NCBI RefSeq assembly: GCF_032302195.1
Contig: NZ_CP135275.1
Location: 2,914,001 to 2,978,000 of the forward strand
Reading direction: 5' to 3'
Length of the DNA stretch: 64,000 bases
DNA from: Paenibacillus sp. MMS20-IR301
Lineage (GTDB): Bacteria; Bacillota; Bacilli; Paenibacillales; Paenibacillaceae
Notes under the pieces: model-generated
What the model was told of the DNA's origin: nothing
Databases searched by the model: none
The model's input: only the letters and a program-made list of their open reading frames with translations
Program-made: the position numbers and the translations under genes
Part shown: positions 1-8,500 of the stretch, piece by piece
Position numbering within the stretch: position 1 is the stretch's first letter
Layout: each line of letters opens with the position of its first letter

Positions 1-30
1 TTCCATTACCCCGCTCTTATCCGGTCAATG

Positions 31-61
31 AAAAAGACCCAAATGATAAATCATCCGGGTC
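31..61 (-). terminator. intrinsic terminator
   Basis: An interrupted inverted repeat (GACCC and ATGAT arms with an AA/CC mismatch) is followed on the minus strand by TTTTT. It lies 40 bp downstream of the minus-strand gene at 101-418 and probably ends its transcript. Nothing else is recognisable in positions 1-30. Confidence 0.75.
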
Positions 62-100
62 CAGTTATTATCTTATCATGCCTGTATATCTTATGAAGTT

Positions 101-418
101 CTATATCAGCGCTTCATTCTTCTCAAACCAGAAGTCAAGAACTTTAGCGGACATTACACGCTCTTCCAAGTATTCTACCTGATGATCAGTGAAATTCTGT
201 CTCCAGTTGAAGGTCAGCTCTTCACACAGACTCGTGATTGTCAGCAGCTCCGACCAAGCGACATACCGTTTGTACCAGAAAAACTGAGGATGTTCGATCA
301 TATAGGGATACAAATCGTCAAACTCCGTATGCTTGCAGTCCAGCGCACGTTCGAAGTGATCCTTAGCCTCGGTTAGTTTATCAATAAAAAATTGCTCTGT
401 CACCGGTTCATTCCCCAT
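101..418 (-). CDS. conserved hypothetical protein, 105 aa
   Basis: A 105-residue soluble, acidic, aromatic-rich protein with no signal peptide or membrane segment. The ATG at 418 follows a clear AGGAGG eight bases upstream, and a terminator follows the stop codon, so it is a well-formed single gene. I do not recognise a named domain. The composition (many Trp, Phe, Tyr and Glu, predicted all-helical) resembles small cytosolic Bacillales proteins of unknown function. Its neighbour xpt is in the same orientation about 110 bp upstream. No function is assigned. Confidence 0.8.
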   Translation of the reverse strand: MGNEPVTEQFFIDKLTEAKDHFERALDCKHTEFDDLYPYMIEHPQFFWYKRYVAWSELLTITSLCEELTFNWRQNFTDHQVEYLEERVMSAKVLDFWFEKNEALI

Positions 419-527
419 TGTGACGCCTCCTCTCTCATATCTAATAATTATTATAAAGGAAAACTTATGGGGTGAAAAGCAGATGTTTCAAAAATAGGCT
501 ATGTTCCTGTAATTGTCACTTTATCAC

Positions 528-1097
528 TTATTCGAAAGTAATGGTGCCCTCACTCAAGGAAGCGATGCTGACCAGCGACTCCAGGCGGATCCCCTGCTCA
601 CGGATGGTGCGGGCGCCGGCCTGGAAGCTTTTCTCCACCACAACCCCAAGTCCGACAAGTTCGGCACCCGAGCGCTGGATAATCTTGATCAGACCGCGTG
701 CAGCGTCACCGTTGGCAATAATATCATCAATGAAGAGAATTTTGTCATCAGCCGAGATATACTGCCGGGACAGCATAATGTCTGTTACAATCCCTTTGGT
801 AAAAGACGGCACGCGTTCGCATAAGGCATCGGGGTCGGCGAGCAGTGTTTTTTTGCGGCGGGCAAAGACCAGCGGCACCTTCATTTCAACTGCGGTGGCA
901 AATGCCACGGCAATACCCGAGGATTCCACAGTAACTACGCGTGTAACTCCGGCAGCTTCAAATCTCCGGGCAAACTCCCGTCCCATTTCCATCGTCAGCA
1001 TAGGATCTACCTGGTGGTTCAAGAGCCCGTCCAGCTTCAGTACCTGATCTGAGATGACGACCCCTTCCTCCAAAATCCGTTGTTTCAATAATTCCAT
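528..1097 (-). CDS. xpt: xanthine phosphoribosyltransferase
   Basis: Cytosolic purine salvage enzyme converting xanthine and PRPP to XMP. The 189-aa length matches the family. The PRPP-binding loop is visible as LFIDDIIANGDAARG near residues 121-135, with an N-terminal MELLKQRILEEG start typical of Xpt. The gene stands alone; the usual xanthine permease partner pbuX is not beside it. It has a sigma-A-like promoter at 1191-1220 and an SD GGAGG before the ATG. In Bacillus this gene is controlled by a guanine riboswitch, but the roughly 90-nt leader here shows no recognisable purine aptamer core. Confidence 0.95.
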   Translation of the reverse strand: MELLKQRILEEGVVISDQVLKLDGLLNHQVDPMLTMEMGREFARRFEAAGVTRVVTVESSGIAVAFATAVEMKVPLVFARRKKTLLADPDALCERVPSFTKGIVTDIMLSRQYISADDKILFIDDIIANGDAARGLIKIIQRSGAELVGLGVVVEKSFQAGARTIREQGIRLESLVSIASLSEGTITFE

Positions 1098-1190
1098 GAC
1101 TTTGAACCTCCAATACCCTTATTAATCGCAGACGTTCCACTGGAATAACTCCTATAACCCTCAGGCGGAAGTCATGTCCTTCTGTTCCTC

Positions 1191-1220
1191 ATCATAACCT
1201 GTACTATGCGGACTGCACAA
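1191..1220 (-). promoter_or_regulatory. predicted xpt promoter
   Basis: On the minus strand, TTGTGC and TATGAT are separated by 18 bp, predicting a transcript start near 1184 and a leader of about 90 nt before xpt. This is a sequence match only. Confidence 0.5.
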
Positions 1221-1279
1221 GGCCAATACTGCCGGGCCGCGATTATATATGCTTCGCAGCATTCAGAGGAGGAGGAACC

Positions 1280-2407
1280 ATGAAGTCACATATCCGCACG
1301 CTGCAGATTGCTTTTACTTATATTGGCACCATAGTGGGTGCCGGATTCGCCACCGGCCAGGAGATTCTCCGGTTTTTCACCAGATACGGCCATTGGGCCT
1401 TGCTGACCATCCTGTTCTCCACTGCACTGTTTATTTGGCTCGGCACGAAGATGATGGTTATTGCCCGGCGGATTGAAGCGGATTCCTATGAGGATTTCAA
1501 CCGCCATCTGTTCGGTGAACGGGTCGGCGCCAGCATCAGCCTGTTCACAATGATTATCCTGATCGGCGTGAACAGCATCATGCTGGCCGGTGCCGGAGCC
1601 ATATTCAAGGAGCATCTCGGCCTGCCCTACCAGGCAGGCCTGCTGCTGACAATGCTTGGCTCATACCTGCTGCTGAAGCGCGGCATTTCCGGCATCCTGC
1701 AAATCAACAGCCTGGTCGTTCCGCTTATGCTTACTCTGTCGCTAATCATTGTAATTAATACGCTCGGGGTTCCCGGAGCGGAACGCTTCCTGTTCCTGCC
1801 TACAGAGCGCAGCTTCTTCGGGGCCTGGATGTCTCCGCTGCTGTACACCGCCTTCAACCTTGGAATGGCCCAAGCTGTGCTTGTTCCGCTGGCCCGCCAT
1901 ACCGCTGATGAGCAGGCGCTCGTCCGCGGCGGCATTCTGGGCGGGATCGGAATCGGCTTCATGCTGCTGGCCGCCCACTTTGCCATGAGCTCACAGATGC
2001 CGGGAATTCTGCAGTTTGAAATTCCGATGGGCAGCATCGCCTTCCGGCTCGGCACTTTCGTGCAGACCATTTATCTCCTGCTGATCTTCATGGAGATCTT
2101 CAGCACCTTTGTTGCGGATATCTACGGGGTAAGCGTACAGCTGCAGCAGCGCCTGCCGGTTGCGCCTTCACTAGTAACCCCGCTGCTTATGCTGATCTGC
2201 TATGTGTTCAGCCAATTCGGCTTCAGCTCCCTGCTCGGCATCTTCTACCCGATCTTCGGCGCATTGTGCCTGGTGTGGGTCGTCATGCTGCTGCGTGCGC
2301 CCATGTCGCCGCCGCAGCGGCCCAAGGATCCCCCTGCAGCGGGTCCGGACAACAAAGGCATTACTATCGTAGCTGTCAAACCGGTGATCCGTATTACACG
2401 GAAATAA
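1280..2407 (+). CDS. YkvI-like membrane transporter
   Basis: A 375-aa integral membrane protein with about ten hydrophobic segments. It opens with the conserved first helix IAFTYIGTIVGAGFATGQEI, which resembles the sodium/amino-acid symporter fold (LeuT/APC-like) and is typical of the YkvI family (COG3949). The substrate is unknown. The C-terminal 40 residues are a cytosolic Pro/Lys tail. The start ATG follows GAGGAGGAGG. Its 3' end overlaps the 3' end of the convergent yhaN gene by 14 bp. It is divergent from xpt. Confidence 0.8.
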   Translation: MKSHIRTLQIAFTYIGTIVGAGFATGQEILRFFTRYGHWALLTILFSTALFIWLGTKMMVIARRIEADSYEDFNRHLFGERVGASISLFTMIILIGVNSIMLAGAGAIFKEHLGLPYQAGLLLTMLGSYLLLKRGISGILQINSLVVPLMLTLSLIIVINTLGVPGAERFLFLPTERSFFGAWMSPLLYTAFNLGMAQAVLVPLARHTADEQALVRGGILGGIGIGFMLLAAHFAMSSQMPGILQFEIPMGSIAFRLGTFVQTIYLLLIFMEIFSTFVADIYGVSVQLQQRLPVAPSLVTPLLMLICYVFSQFGFSSLLGIFYPIFGALCLVWVVMLLRAPMSPPQRPKDPPAAGPDNKGITIVAVKPVIRITRK

Positions 2408-5400
2408 CGGCAGCGGCAGGAATAATTCGTGCAGCCGCCTCCGCCACATGCCGGTGGCAAGTCATCATCACAATCTGCCTGGACACGGACAGCTCTCCCA
2501 GCAGGGCAAGAGCCGCGTGCAGCCGGTGTTCATCGAAATTGACGAACAGATCATCGAAAAACAGCGGCAGATTCACCTTGCTGCTCATGGTCTCTGCCAG
2601 GGCCAGCCGGATAGCCAGGTACAGCTGCTCCGCTGTTCCCCGGCTGAGCTGCCCGCTGTCCAGCAGGCTGCCGTCCCTGTGCTGTGCCTTCAGCTCTTTA
2701 TGCCCGAGCGTCATAAGAATCCTGTCATATTCGCCATAGGTCAGCTTGGAGAAATACCGGGAGGCCAGCTGCAGCACCTGCGGCTGCTTCTCCTCCTCAT
2801 AGATCCGGCGCGTCCGCCCGATCAGCTCGGCAGCGAGCGCCGTTACCGCATATTGTCCGGCCAGCTTGTGCAGCGCCGCCCGCTGCTCTTCCAGCTGCTG
2901 CAGCGCCGAGTCCGCCTTGCAGCGTCTCTTCAGCTCCTCCCTCTCCTGCAGCAGCTTGCCGCGCTGCTGGAGCAGGGCACTGCGCTCCTCCTCACAGCGC
3001 AACACCTCATCTTCTGCCGCTGCACGCTCCTGCTCCAGCCGCCGGGCATCATGATGTTCAAGCAGTGCAAGCAGCTCTTCCTTGCCTCCGCTCTCCCAGC
3101 CGCCAAACATCGCCAGCTCCCATTGCCGGACGGCCCGCGTCAACTCGCTATGCCGCAACCAGGCTGCCGACCGCCTCAGGAAATCCTCACCGTCGGCAGC
3201 ACCGCCCTCCTGCAGAAGCTTCCGGCTCCGTATATTCAGCTCCGCCTGCTCCTGCAGGTTCGCAGCTAGCTCCTCCTGCACTTCATCCAGCCGGGCACCG
3301 ATGCTCTCCCTGCGCAGCAGATCCGTCTTCAGCTGATCCCACTGCCGTGAACGCAGATCCAGCCAGGACAAGAGGGACTGGGGCCGGGCCGCTGTTGCTT
3401 GACCAGAATGTACTGGCATAGAGAGTGCCGGCCCAGAGGATTGGGATAAAGATTGAGATTGAGACTGAAGTTCAGATTCAGATCCAGATTGAGATTCTGA
3501 TGGGAATGCCGCTTCTTCAGCAGAAGTGAACCCTCCCAAGAAATCCTCACCATAAAGTGCCGCAGACGGATCATACGGTCTCCCGCTTCCGTCAGGCTGA
3601 CCGCCTCTGCCGGATGCAGCAGCCTCTGCCTCATTTAGCAGCCTCAGCCCTTCCTGCTCGTAGGCTGAGCATTCGGCGGCAAGTCCGCTCAGCCGGAGCT
3701 GCAGTTTCCCCTCCTGGCGGAGCAGCTCATTCCCCTGCTCGGCCAGGGCGAAGATCTCCGGCAGGCTCTCCGGTGCCAGCCCTTCCGGCAGCCCTTTCTG
3801 CGTCAGCCATTCTTCATAACGGGTGGCCAACTCGGTGAAGCTGCTCTCCGCCTGTTCCAGCGCTTCTACTAGCACCCGCTCCTCTCCGGTGAGCGCCGCA
3901 AGCGCAGTCCGGCAGCTCTCCACTTCGGCTTGCTGCCGGTCTACACGCTGGCGCCAGGCATTCCATGCCTCCATCAGCCGGCGCAGCTCGCGCATGCCGC
4001 TCTCCAGCCCGCCGGCGTCAAATCCGCCGGCCCGGTGCCCCCCCTGCTCGCTGTCCGCGAGCAGCAGCCCGCGCAGCCGCAGCATCTCCGCTGCGGCTGC
4101 GCCCGTGTCCCCGCCGCCCGGCGTAGGCGGGGAAGGGTCCGCCGCTGCGCGCATGGCGGACCACAGACCTAAGTCCGCGGCGGCCAGCAGGCCGAGCGCG
4201 GACCATGCGCTGACCGGCGGCGCCCCGGTCAAGAGCAGCGCAGGCGGCAGCAGCAGCGTCAGCGCTGCGCCTGCCTGCAGGAGGCGCCGGTAGCGCTGCG
4301 CCCGGCGCCCGTTCCCGCCGGGGCGGCGCGGGACCTCCGCGCCGCCGCTTGCTGAGCCGAGCTGCGCTTCGCGCCAGCGCTCGGCGGCCTGCTGCAGCTG
4401 GTCCCACAGCTGCAGCAGTTCACGCGGGCTGCGCGGAGCCAGGCCCGCGAAGTCGGTAGCGCCAGCGGCGTGCTCGCGCGCAAGCTGGCGCTCGGCGCCC
4501 TGCAGCGCGGCAGCCGCTGCAGCAAGCTTGGCGCGGAGGCTGTGCTGCTCCGCGCCCCGCGCCTCCATTTGCCGGTCATACCCGGCAAAGGAGGCGGCGA
4601 ACCGCCGCGCGGCCTCGCGGTCGGCCGCCGCTGCAGAGAAGGCTGCGAGCTCTGCAGCGCTCCAGCCTGCCCCGATGCTGCGCAGAATACGCTGGAGATG
4701 CTCCCCCAGCGACAGCAGCTCGCCGGTAAGCCGCTGGTGCTCGGCATGCTTGTCCTCGTAGCTGCCGCGCCGCTTGTCCAGCGCTTCCAGCAGCGGTCCA
4801 TGCTGCTGAAGCAGGGGGTCCGGCGCATTACTGGCAAGCTCAGCCTCAAGCTCCTTCTGCAGCCGCTCCAGCCGGAAGGCTGCCCCCTGCAGGCCCCGCA
4901 GGCTGCTCTCCAAGGCGCTCCAGCGCTCTGCTCCGTCTTCCGGGAATGCCGGAATCTCCGGCAGGGCCGCAAGCTCAAGCCGGGCCTCGCACCACTTCAG
5001 CCACAGCTCCCGGATCTCTGCGGCCTTGCGCAGCTTCAGCAGCTTGTCCTCCGCAGCTTCCCGGCTAACTTTCATCTCTGCAAGTCTCTGCCCCGCCTGC
5101 TCCAGTGCCAGCGTATTCTCGTTATATCTCGGCAGATATGAGCGGCTCTCCGCCACTTCCCGTTCCAGCTTCTCGATTGCCTGCAGAATTTTGGCAGCCT
5201 CCTGCAGCTTGCCGCGCGGTTTATAGAGCTTCTCGGCCTCCTGGACCAGGCGGCGCTCCGCCTTCATAATATCGCCTCCGCCGCCCATACCGGCATGAAA
5301 CAGATAGCTGCTCATCTCTCCAGACTGCAGGGTCCCAAGCTCCTGCAGCTCCCCGAGGGATACGGCAAACAGCTGGCGGAACATGCTCCGCGAGACTCCG

Positions 5401-5774
5401 CCCAGCAGCCGGCGCTCGAGCTCAGCCTGATTCAGCTCTTCCATGCTGCCATCCGGGTGGCTCACTGTAATCTGCAGCTTCTCTGCCCGGCCCGGCCCTT
5501 CGCCGCCGGAAGCAAAGCGGCGGATGACCCAGTGTGCACCTTCAGCATCACGCACATTCAGTACCCCGCCGTGCAGGCCGCCATGCAGCGGTTCATAACG
5601 TTCAGCTGGATTACTCCGGCCGGGAATCCCGTAGAGCATCGCACGGATGAACTGCAGGGTTGTGCTTTTGCCGGCTTCATTCCGCCCGAACAGCACGGTA
5701 ACGCCTTCATTCAGTTCCATCCCGCGCTCTGCCAGGCGGCCGTAGCCGCCGATCCGCAAAGATTCAATCCGCAT
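2394..5774 (-). CDS. yhaN: YhaN, SbcC/Rad50-like ATPase
   Basis: A 1126-aa AAA/SMC-like ATPase that probably works with the adjacent YhaO nuclease in DNA end processing or repair. The N-terminal Walker A is GRNEAGKST (about residues 30-38). The C-terminal half carries the signature LSRGTAEQLYLAIRLAL and Walker B LPLFFDDLFVNFDE. Between them lie long Glu/Arg/Leu/Ala coiled coils, and two hydrophobic segments around residues 490-545 that could anchor it to the membrane, as in Bacillus YhaN. A Ser/Gln-rich insert (about residues 745-785) and a very G+C-rich stretch (4000-4700) are local oddities. The start overlaps the yhaO stop as TAATG, implying translational coupling. Confidence 0.92.
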   Translation of the reverse strand: MRIESLRIGGYGRLAERGMELNEGVTVLFGRNEAGKSTTLQFIRAMLYGIPGRSNPAERYEPLHGGLHGGVLNVRDAEGAHWVIRRFASGGEGPGRAEKLQITVSHPDGSMEELNQAELERRLLGGVSRSMFRQLFAVSLGELQELGTLQSGEMSSYLFHAGMGGGGDIMKAERRLVQEAEKLYKPRGKLQEAAKILQAIEKLEREVAESRSYLPRYNENTLALEQAGQRLAEMKVSREAAEDKLLKLRKAAEIRELWLKWCEARLELAALPEIPAFPEDGAERWSALESSLRGLQGAAFRLERLQKELEAELASNAPDPLLQQHGPLLEALDKRRGSYEDKHAEHQRLTGELLSLGEHLQRILRSIGAGWSAAELAAFSAAAADREAARRFAASFAGYDRQMEARGAEQHSLRAKLAAAAAALQGAERQLAREHAAGATDFAGLAPRSPRELLQLWDQLQQAAERWREAQLGSASGGAEVPRRPGGNGRRAQRYRRLLQAGAALTLLLPPALLLTGAPPVSAWSALGLLAAADLGLWSAMRAAADPSPPTPGGGDTGAAAAEMLRLRGLLLADSEQGGHRAGGFDAGGLESGMRELRRLMEAWNAWRQRVDRQQAEVESCRTALAALTGEERVLVEALEQAESSFTELATRYEEWLTQKGLPEGLAPESLPEIFALAEQGNELLRQEGKLQLRLSGLAAECSAYEQEGLRLLNEAEAAASGRGGQPDGSGRPYDPSAALYGEDFLGGFTSAEEAAFPSESQSGSESELQSQSQSLSQSSGPALSMPVHSGQATAARPQSLLSWLDLRSRQWDQLKTDLLRRESIGARLDEVQEELAANLQEQAELNIRSRKLLQEGGAADGEDFLRRSAAWLRHSELTRAVRQWELAMFGGWESGGKEELLALLEHHDARRLEQERAAAEDEVLRCEEERSALLQQRGKLLQEREELKRRCKADSALQQLEEQRAALHKLAGQYAVTALAAELIGRTRRIYEEEKQPQVLQLASRYFSKLTYGEYDRILMTLGHKELKAQHRDGSLLDSGQLSRGTAEQLYLAIRLALAETMSSKVNLPLFFDDLFVNFDEHRLHAALALLGELSVSRQIVMMTCHRHVAEAAARIIPAAAVISV

Positions 5775-7174
5775 TATGTGTCCCTCCGCTCCAGCACTTC
5801 TTCTTCCCTTTCCCTGTACGGCGCGGCTTCTCCGGACTTACCGGCGCCTTCCCGGGCTGCCGGTTCCGCCGGCGCTCCGGCGGATTCATCCATTCCGCTC
5901 AGCAGGGTAATGCCGAGCTCGGCCGCACCTCTGAGCCATTCAAGCTTCTCTTCGGCCTGCGCGGAAGACAGCAGCCGGCGCAGCTCCTGGTTCTCCATCA
6001 GCGGCCGGAGCGCAGCGGCAACCAGTCCGTCCAGCTCCTGCCCGCTGTCACCGCTCCGCTCAGCCAGCCGCAGCAGTTCGCCCAGGAAGCTGTCCTCCTG
6101 CAGCAGCCGCTCACGGTCAACCGCGAGGCCCGTCTCGACCGCGAAGCCTTCGGTCCACACCAGTCCCGCATATTCCTGGCGCTGTGCACGGACCGTCTCC
6201 CGCCGCTGCAGCTCAGCGAGCAGATCGTCCGCTGCTCCTTTCTCCGCCAGAATCCGGTGTACGGGTCCCCGTCCGGTCAGGCGGAACCTCACCACTGACA
6301 TCAGCTGCGGCGTTTCTTCACGGACCGCTTCCACCATATCCTCCACCGCCTGCGTCCACTCCGCTTCGCTATGCAGGCCCTCAATCGCCAGCTCCCGGAC
6401 CTGCCAGCGGACATAGTCCAGCTCGTGAAACTGCGGCTCAGCAGTTCCCTCTGCATTTACATCCACGATGTAGCAGCCTTTAGGCCCTGTCTCTTTAATG
6501 CTGCGGCCCTGGATATTGCCGGGATAGACAATCAGCGGCCGCTCGTGCAGGATGCTGCGTTTGTGGATATGCCCAAGCGCCCAGTAATCATAACCGCTGT
6601 ATATCAGATCCTTCCGGCTGCATGGAGAATAAGTCTCATGCTCAAGGTCCCCGTCCACATTGCCGTGCAGCAGGGCAATATGGAACAGACCGCTTCCCGG
6701 CCGGCGGCTGAACCTGAGTGCCGTATTCTCGGTTACCTTGGCCGTCGGGTAAGAGATGCCGCTGATGACAGCGACATCGCTGCCGCCGCCCCTGAGATGT
6801 GCCGTTGCCTGCCCCGGCTCACTGCCCCCGAATACCGTAACATGCCCGGGCGGCTCTGCCGTAAGCCGCGGTCCGTCCAGCGGATCATGATTGCCGTGGA
6901 TCAGAAACACCTCAATCCCGTGCCGCCCCAGCTCCTCCAGCGCCTCCCGGAACCGCAGCTGCCCCTGCAGCGAAGCATCGGTGATATCGTATACATCACC
7001 GCTGATGACGACGAAATCAACCCTCTGCGTAACCGCAACGCGGACAAGCCGCCCGAGGGCGGCGAAGGTGGACTCCCTGAGATAGGAGCGTATAGCCTGC
7101 GGCAGATGGGCCAGCCCGGCGAAACGGCTGTCCAGATGCAGGTCTGCAGCATGCAGGAATCGAAAAGGAATCAT
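5774..7174 (-). CDS. yhaO: YhaO, DNA repair metallophosphoesterase
   Basis: A 466-aa calcineurin-like nuclease of the SbcD/Mre11 type. Metal-binding motifs appear in order: HAADLHLDS (8-16), VISGDVYD (about 55-62), HGNHD (about 94-98), LHGNVD and ALGHIH (about 207-212). The C-terminal roughly 200 residues form the capping region and are rich in Glu and Arg. It lies directly upstream of yhaN and overlaps it by one base, the usual nuclease-ATPase pairing. Its SD (AAAGGGTGA) lies inside the last codons of the glycosyltransferase gene, so the three genes are read as one operon. Substrate specificity is inferred. Confidence 0.92.
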   Translation of the reverse strand: MIPFRFLHAADLHLDSRFAGLAHLPQAIRSYLRESTFAALGRLVRVAVTQRVDFVVISGDVYDITDASLQGQLRFREALEELGRHGIEVFLIHGNHDPLDGPRLTAEPPGHVTVFGGSEPGQATAHLRGGGSDVAVISGISYPTAKVTENTALRFSRRPGSGLFHIALLHGNVDGDLEHETYSPCSRKDLIYSGYDYWALGHIHKRSILHERPLIVYPGNIQGRSIKETGPKGCYIVDVNAEGTAEPQFHELDYVRWQVRELAIEGLHSEAEWTQAVEDMVEAVREETPQLMSVVRFRLTGRGPVHRILAEKGAADDLLAELQRRETVRAQRQEYAGLVWTEGFAVETGLAVDRERLLQEDSFLGELLRLAERSGDSGQELDGLVAAALRPLMENQELRRLLSSAQAEEKLEWLRGAAELGITLLSGMDESAGAPAEPAAREGAGKSGEAAPYREREEEVLERRDT

Positions 7175-7178
7175 ACAA

Positions 7179-8315
7179 TCACCCTTTCATTCCCGGCTGA
7201 TACTGCAGGTATGTCTTTTTCAGCTCATTAGCTACACGGGTCAGGGAATACAGGCTTTTCGCCTTATCCCAAGCCGAACGTGACAGCTCATAACGGTAGC
7301 CCGGATCACTGATGACTTTCTCCAGCGCTTCCGCCAGCGCCAGCTCATCATCCGGGTTCACCAGCAGGCCGTTCACCCCGTCCTCAATCTGCTCGGGAAT
7401 TCCGCCCACATTGGTGCCGACCAGAGCCAGACAGCTGAGCGCCGCCTCCGCAAACACTGAACCGAACGCTTCAGCGCGTGAAGGCAGAACAAAAATATCA
7501 AAGAACGGCATGAATTCTTCCGGATGCAGGGTATAGCCGTAAAAAATCGTTTCATTATAAATTCCCAGCTCCTGAGCCAGCCGCTCCAGCTCCCCCCGGC
7601 TCGGCCCGTCGCCGATAATATGCAGCACATATTCATGCCCGCGCTTCTTCAGCTCGGCACAGGCCCTGAACAGGGTGTCGATTCCCTTGGCCGGAACCAG
7701 CCGGGTCACTGTAACCAGCTGCGGAATATCGTTATCATGCGGCACAGGCTTGAATCTTTTCTCGTCGAATCCGTTCGGAATGACTCCGATGCTCTCCGGT
7801 TTATCTATATAAGGGGCCAAATAGCGGGCAAAAGCATGCGACACCGTCATCAGCCGGTCACTGACCTGCTCAAGCTCGCGGTATATCGAAACCAGGAACC
7901 GGTGCTCAAGCCCCCCTTCCTGAATGACTCCGTTCAAAATCAGCTCGCGTTCATAACTGGAATGCAGCGTCTGAATAAGGGGAACATCAGGATAGATCCG
8001 CTTCATGGCAAGGCCGGCAATCGGATGATGGGCATGAATCAGATCGTAGCTTTTACTCATCCGCAGCTTGGTCCACCAAATGTAATCACGGTAGGTCTGA
8101 ATATATTTTTGCACAACCGGACTTTCCCCGTACTGCGCCCAGTCGAACGTCTCAAAGACAATTTCCTCACGGCCTTTACCCCGGATCCGTTTGGGCAGCC
8201 AGAACAAATCCATCTCCCAGCGGCTGGACCGGAAGCGTTCCTGCAGATACGGAATCATGGAAGATACACCACCGGGCTGCTCCGGCGGGAAGAATAGCGC
8301 TTGCAGCAAGTTCAT
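7179..8315 (-). CDS. GT4 family glycosyltransferase
   Basis: A 378-aa GT-B-fold glycosyltransferase, likely using a nucleotide sugar on the cytosolic face of the membrane. The N-terminal acceptor-domain loop PPEQPGGVSS, the HAHHP motif and the donor-domain EAFGSVFAEA motif (the EX7E region) are visible. Acceptor and sugar cannot be told from sequence. I chose the ATG at 8315 because AAGGGG precedes it by nine bases; the longer reading from 8363 has no comparable SD. It is the first gene of the operon with yhaO and yhaN, four bases upstream of yhaO. Confidence 0.88.
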   Translation of the reverse strand: MNLLQALFFPPEQPGGVSSMIPYLQERFRSSRWEMDLFWLPKRIRGKGREEIVFETFDWAQYGESPVVQKYIQTYRDYIWWTKLRMSKSYDLIHAHHPIAGLAMKRIYPDVPLIQTLHSSYERELILNGVIQEGGLEHRFLVSIYRELEQVSDRLMTVSHAFARYLAPYIDKPESIGVIPNGFDEKRFKPVPHDNDIPQLVTVTRLVPAKGIDTLFRACAELKKRGHEYVLHIIGDGPSRGELERLAQELGIYNETIFYGYTLHPEEFMPFFDIFVLPSRAEAFGSVFAEAALSCLALVGTNVGGIPEQIEDGVNGLLVNPDDELALAEALEKVISDPGYRYELSRSAWDKAKSLYSLTRVANELKKTYLQYQPGMKG

Positions 8316-8361
8316 AAGGTCCATCCCCTTTACAATTGCCCTGATTACGGCGAGACCCGGC

Positions 8362-8390
8362 AATTATGATATAGTAGTGTGTATGTACAA
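8362..8390 (-). promoter_or_regulatory. predicted promoter of glycosyltransferase-yhaO-yhaN
   Basis: TTGTAC and ATAATT are spaced by 17 bp on the minus strand, giving a leader of about 40 nt before the start codon at 8315. Confidence 0.45.
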
Positions 8391-8500
8391 TTACAGGTAC
8401 GCTATGGGTCCCATACTTTGATTTTATCGGTAACGACCTGAAACAGCAACTAAGATGACAGCTTTACTTATCTTGGATTACGACTAGAGGAGAATGAAGT

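Noticed and set aside
1098..1279. Possible purine riboswitch before xpt
   Set aside because: Looked for the conserved aptamer core and a following terminator on the minus strand; neither is present.
5295..6416. 373-codon plus-strand frame spanning the yhaO/yhaN junction
   Set aside because: Arises from high G+C in the real minus-strand genes; Ser/Arg/Ala-rich composition and no SD.
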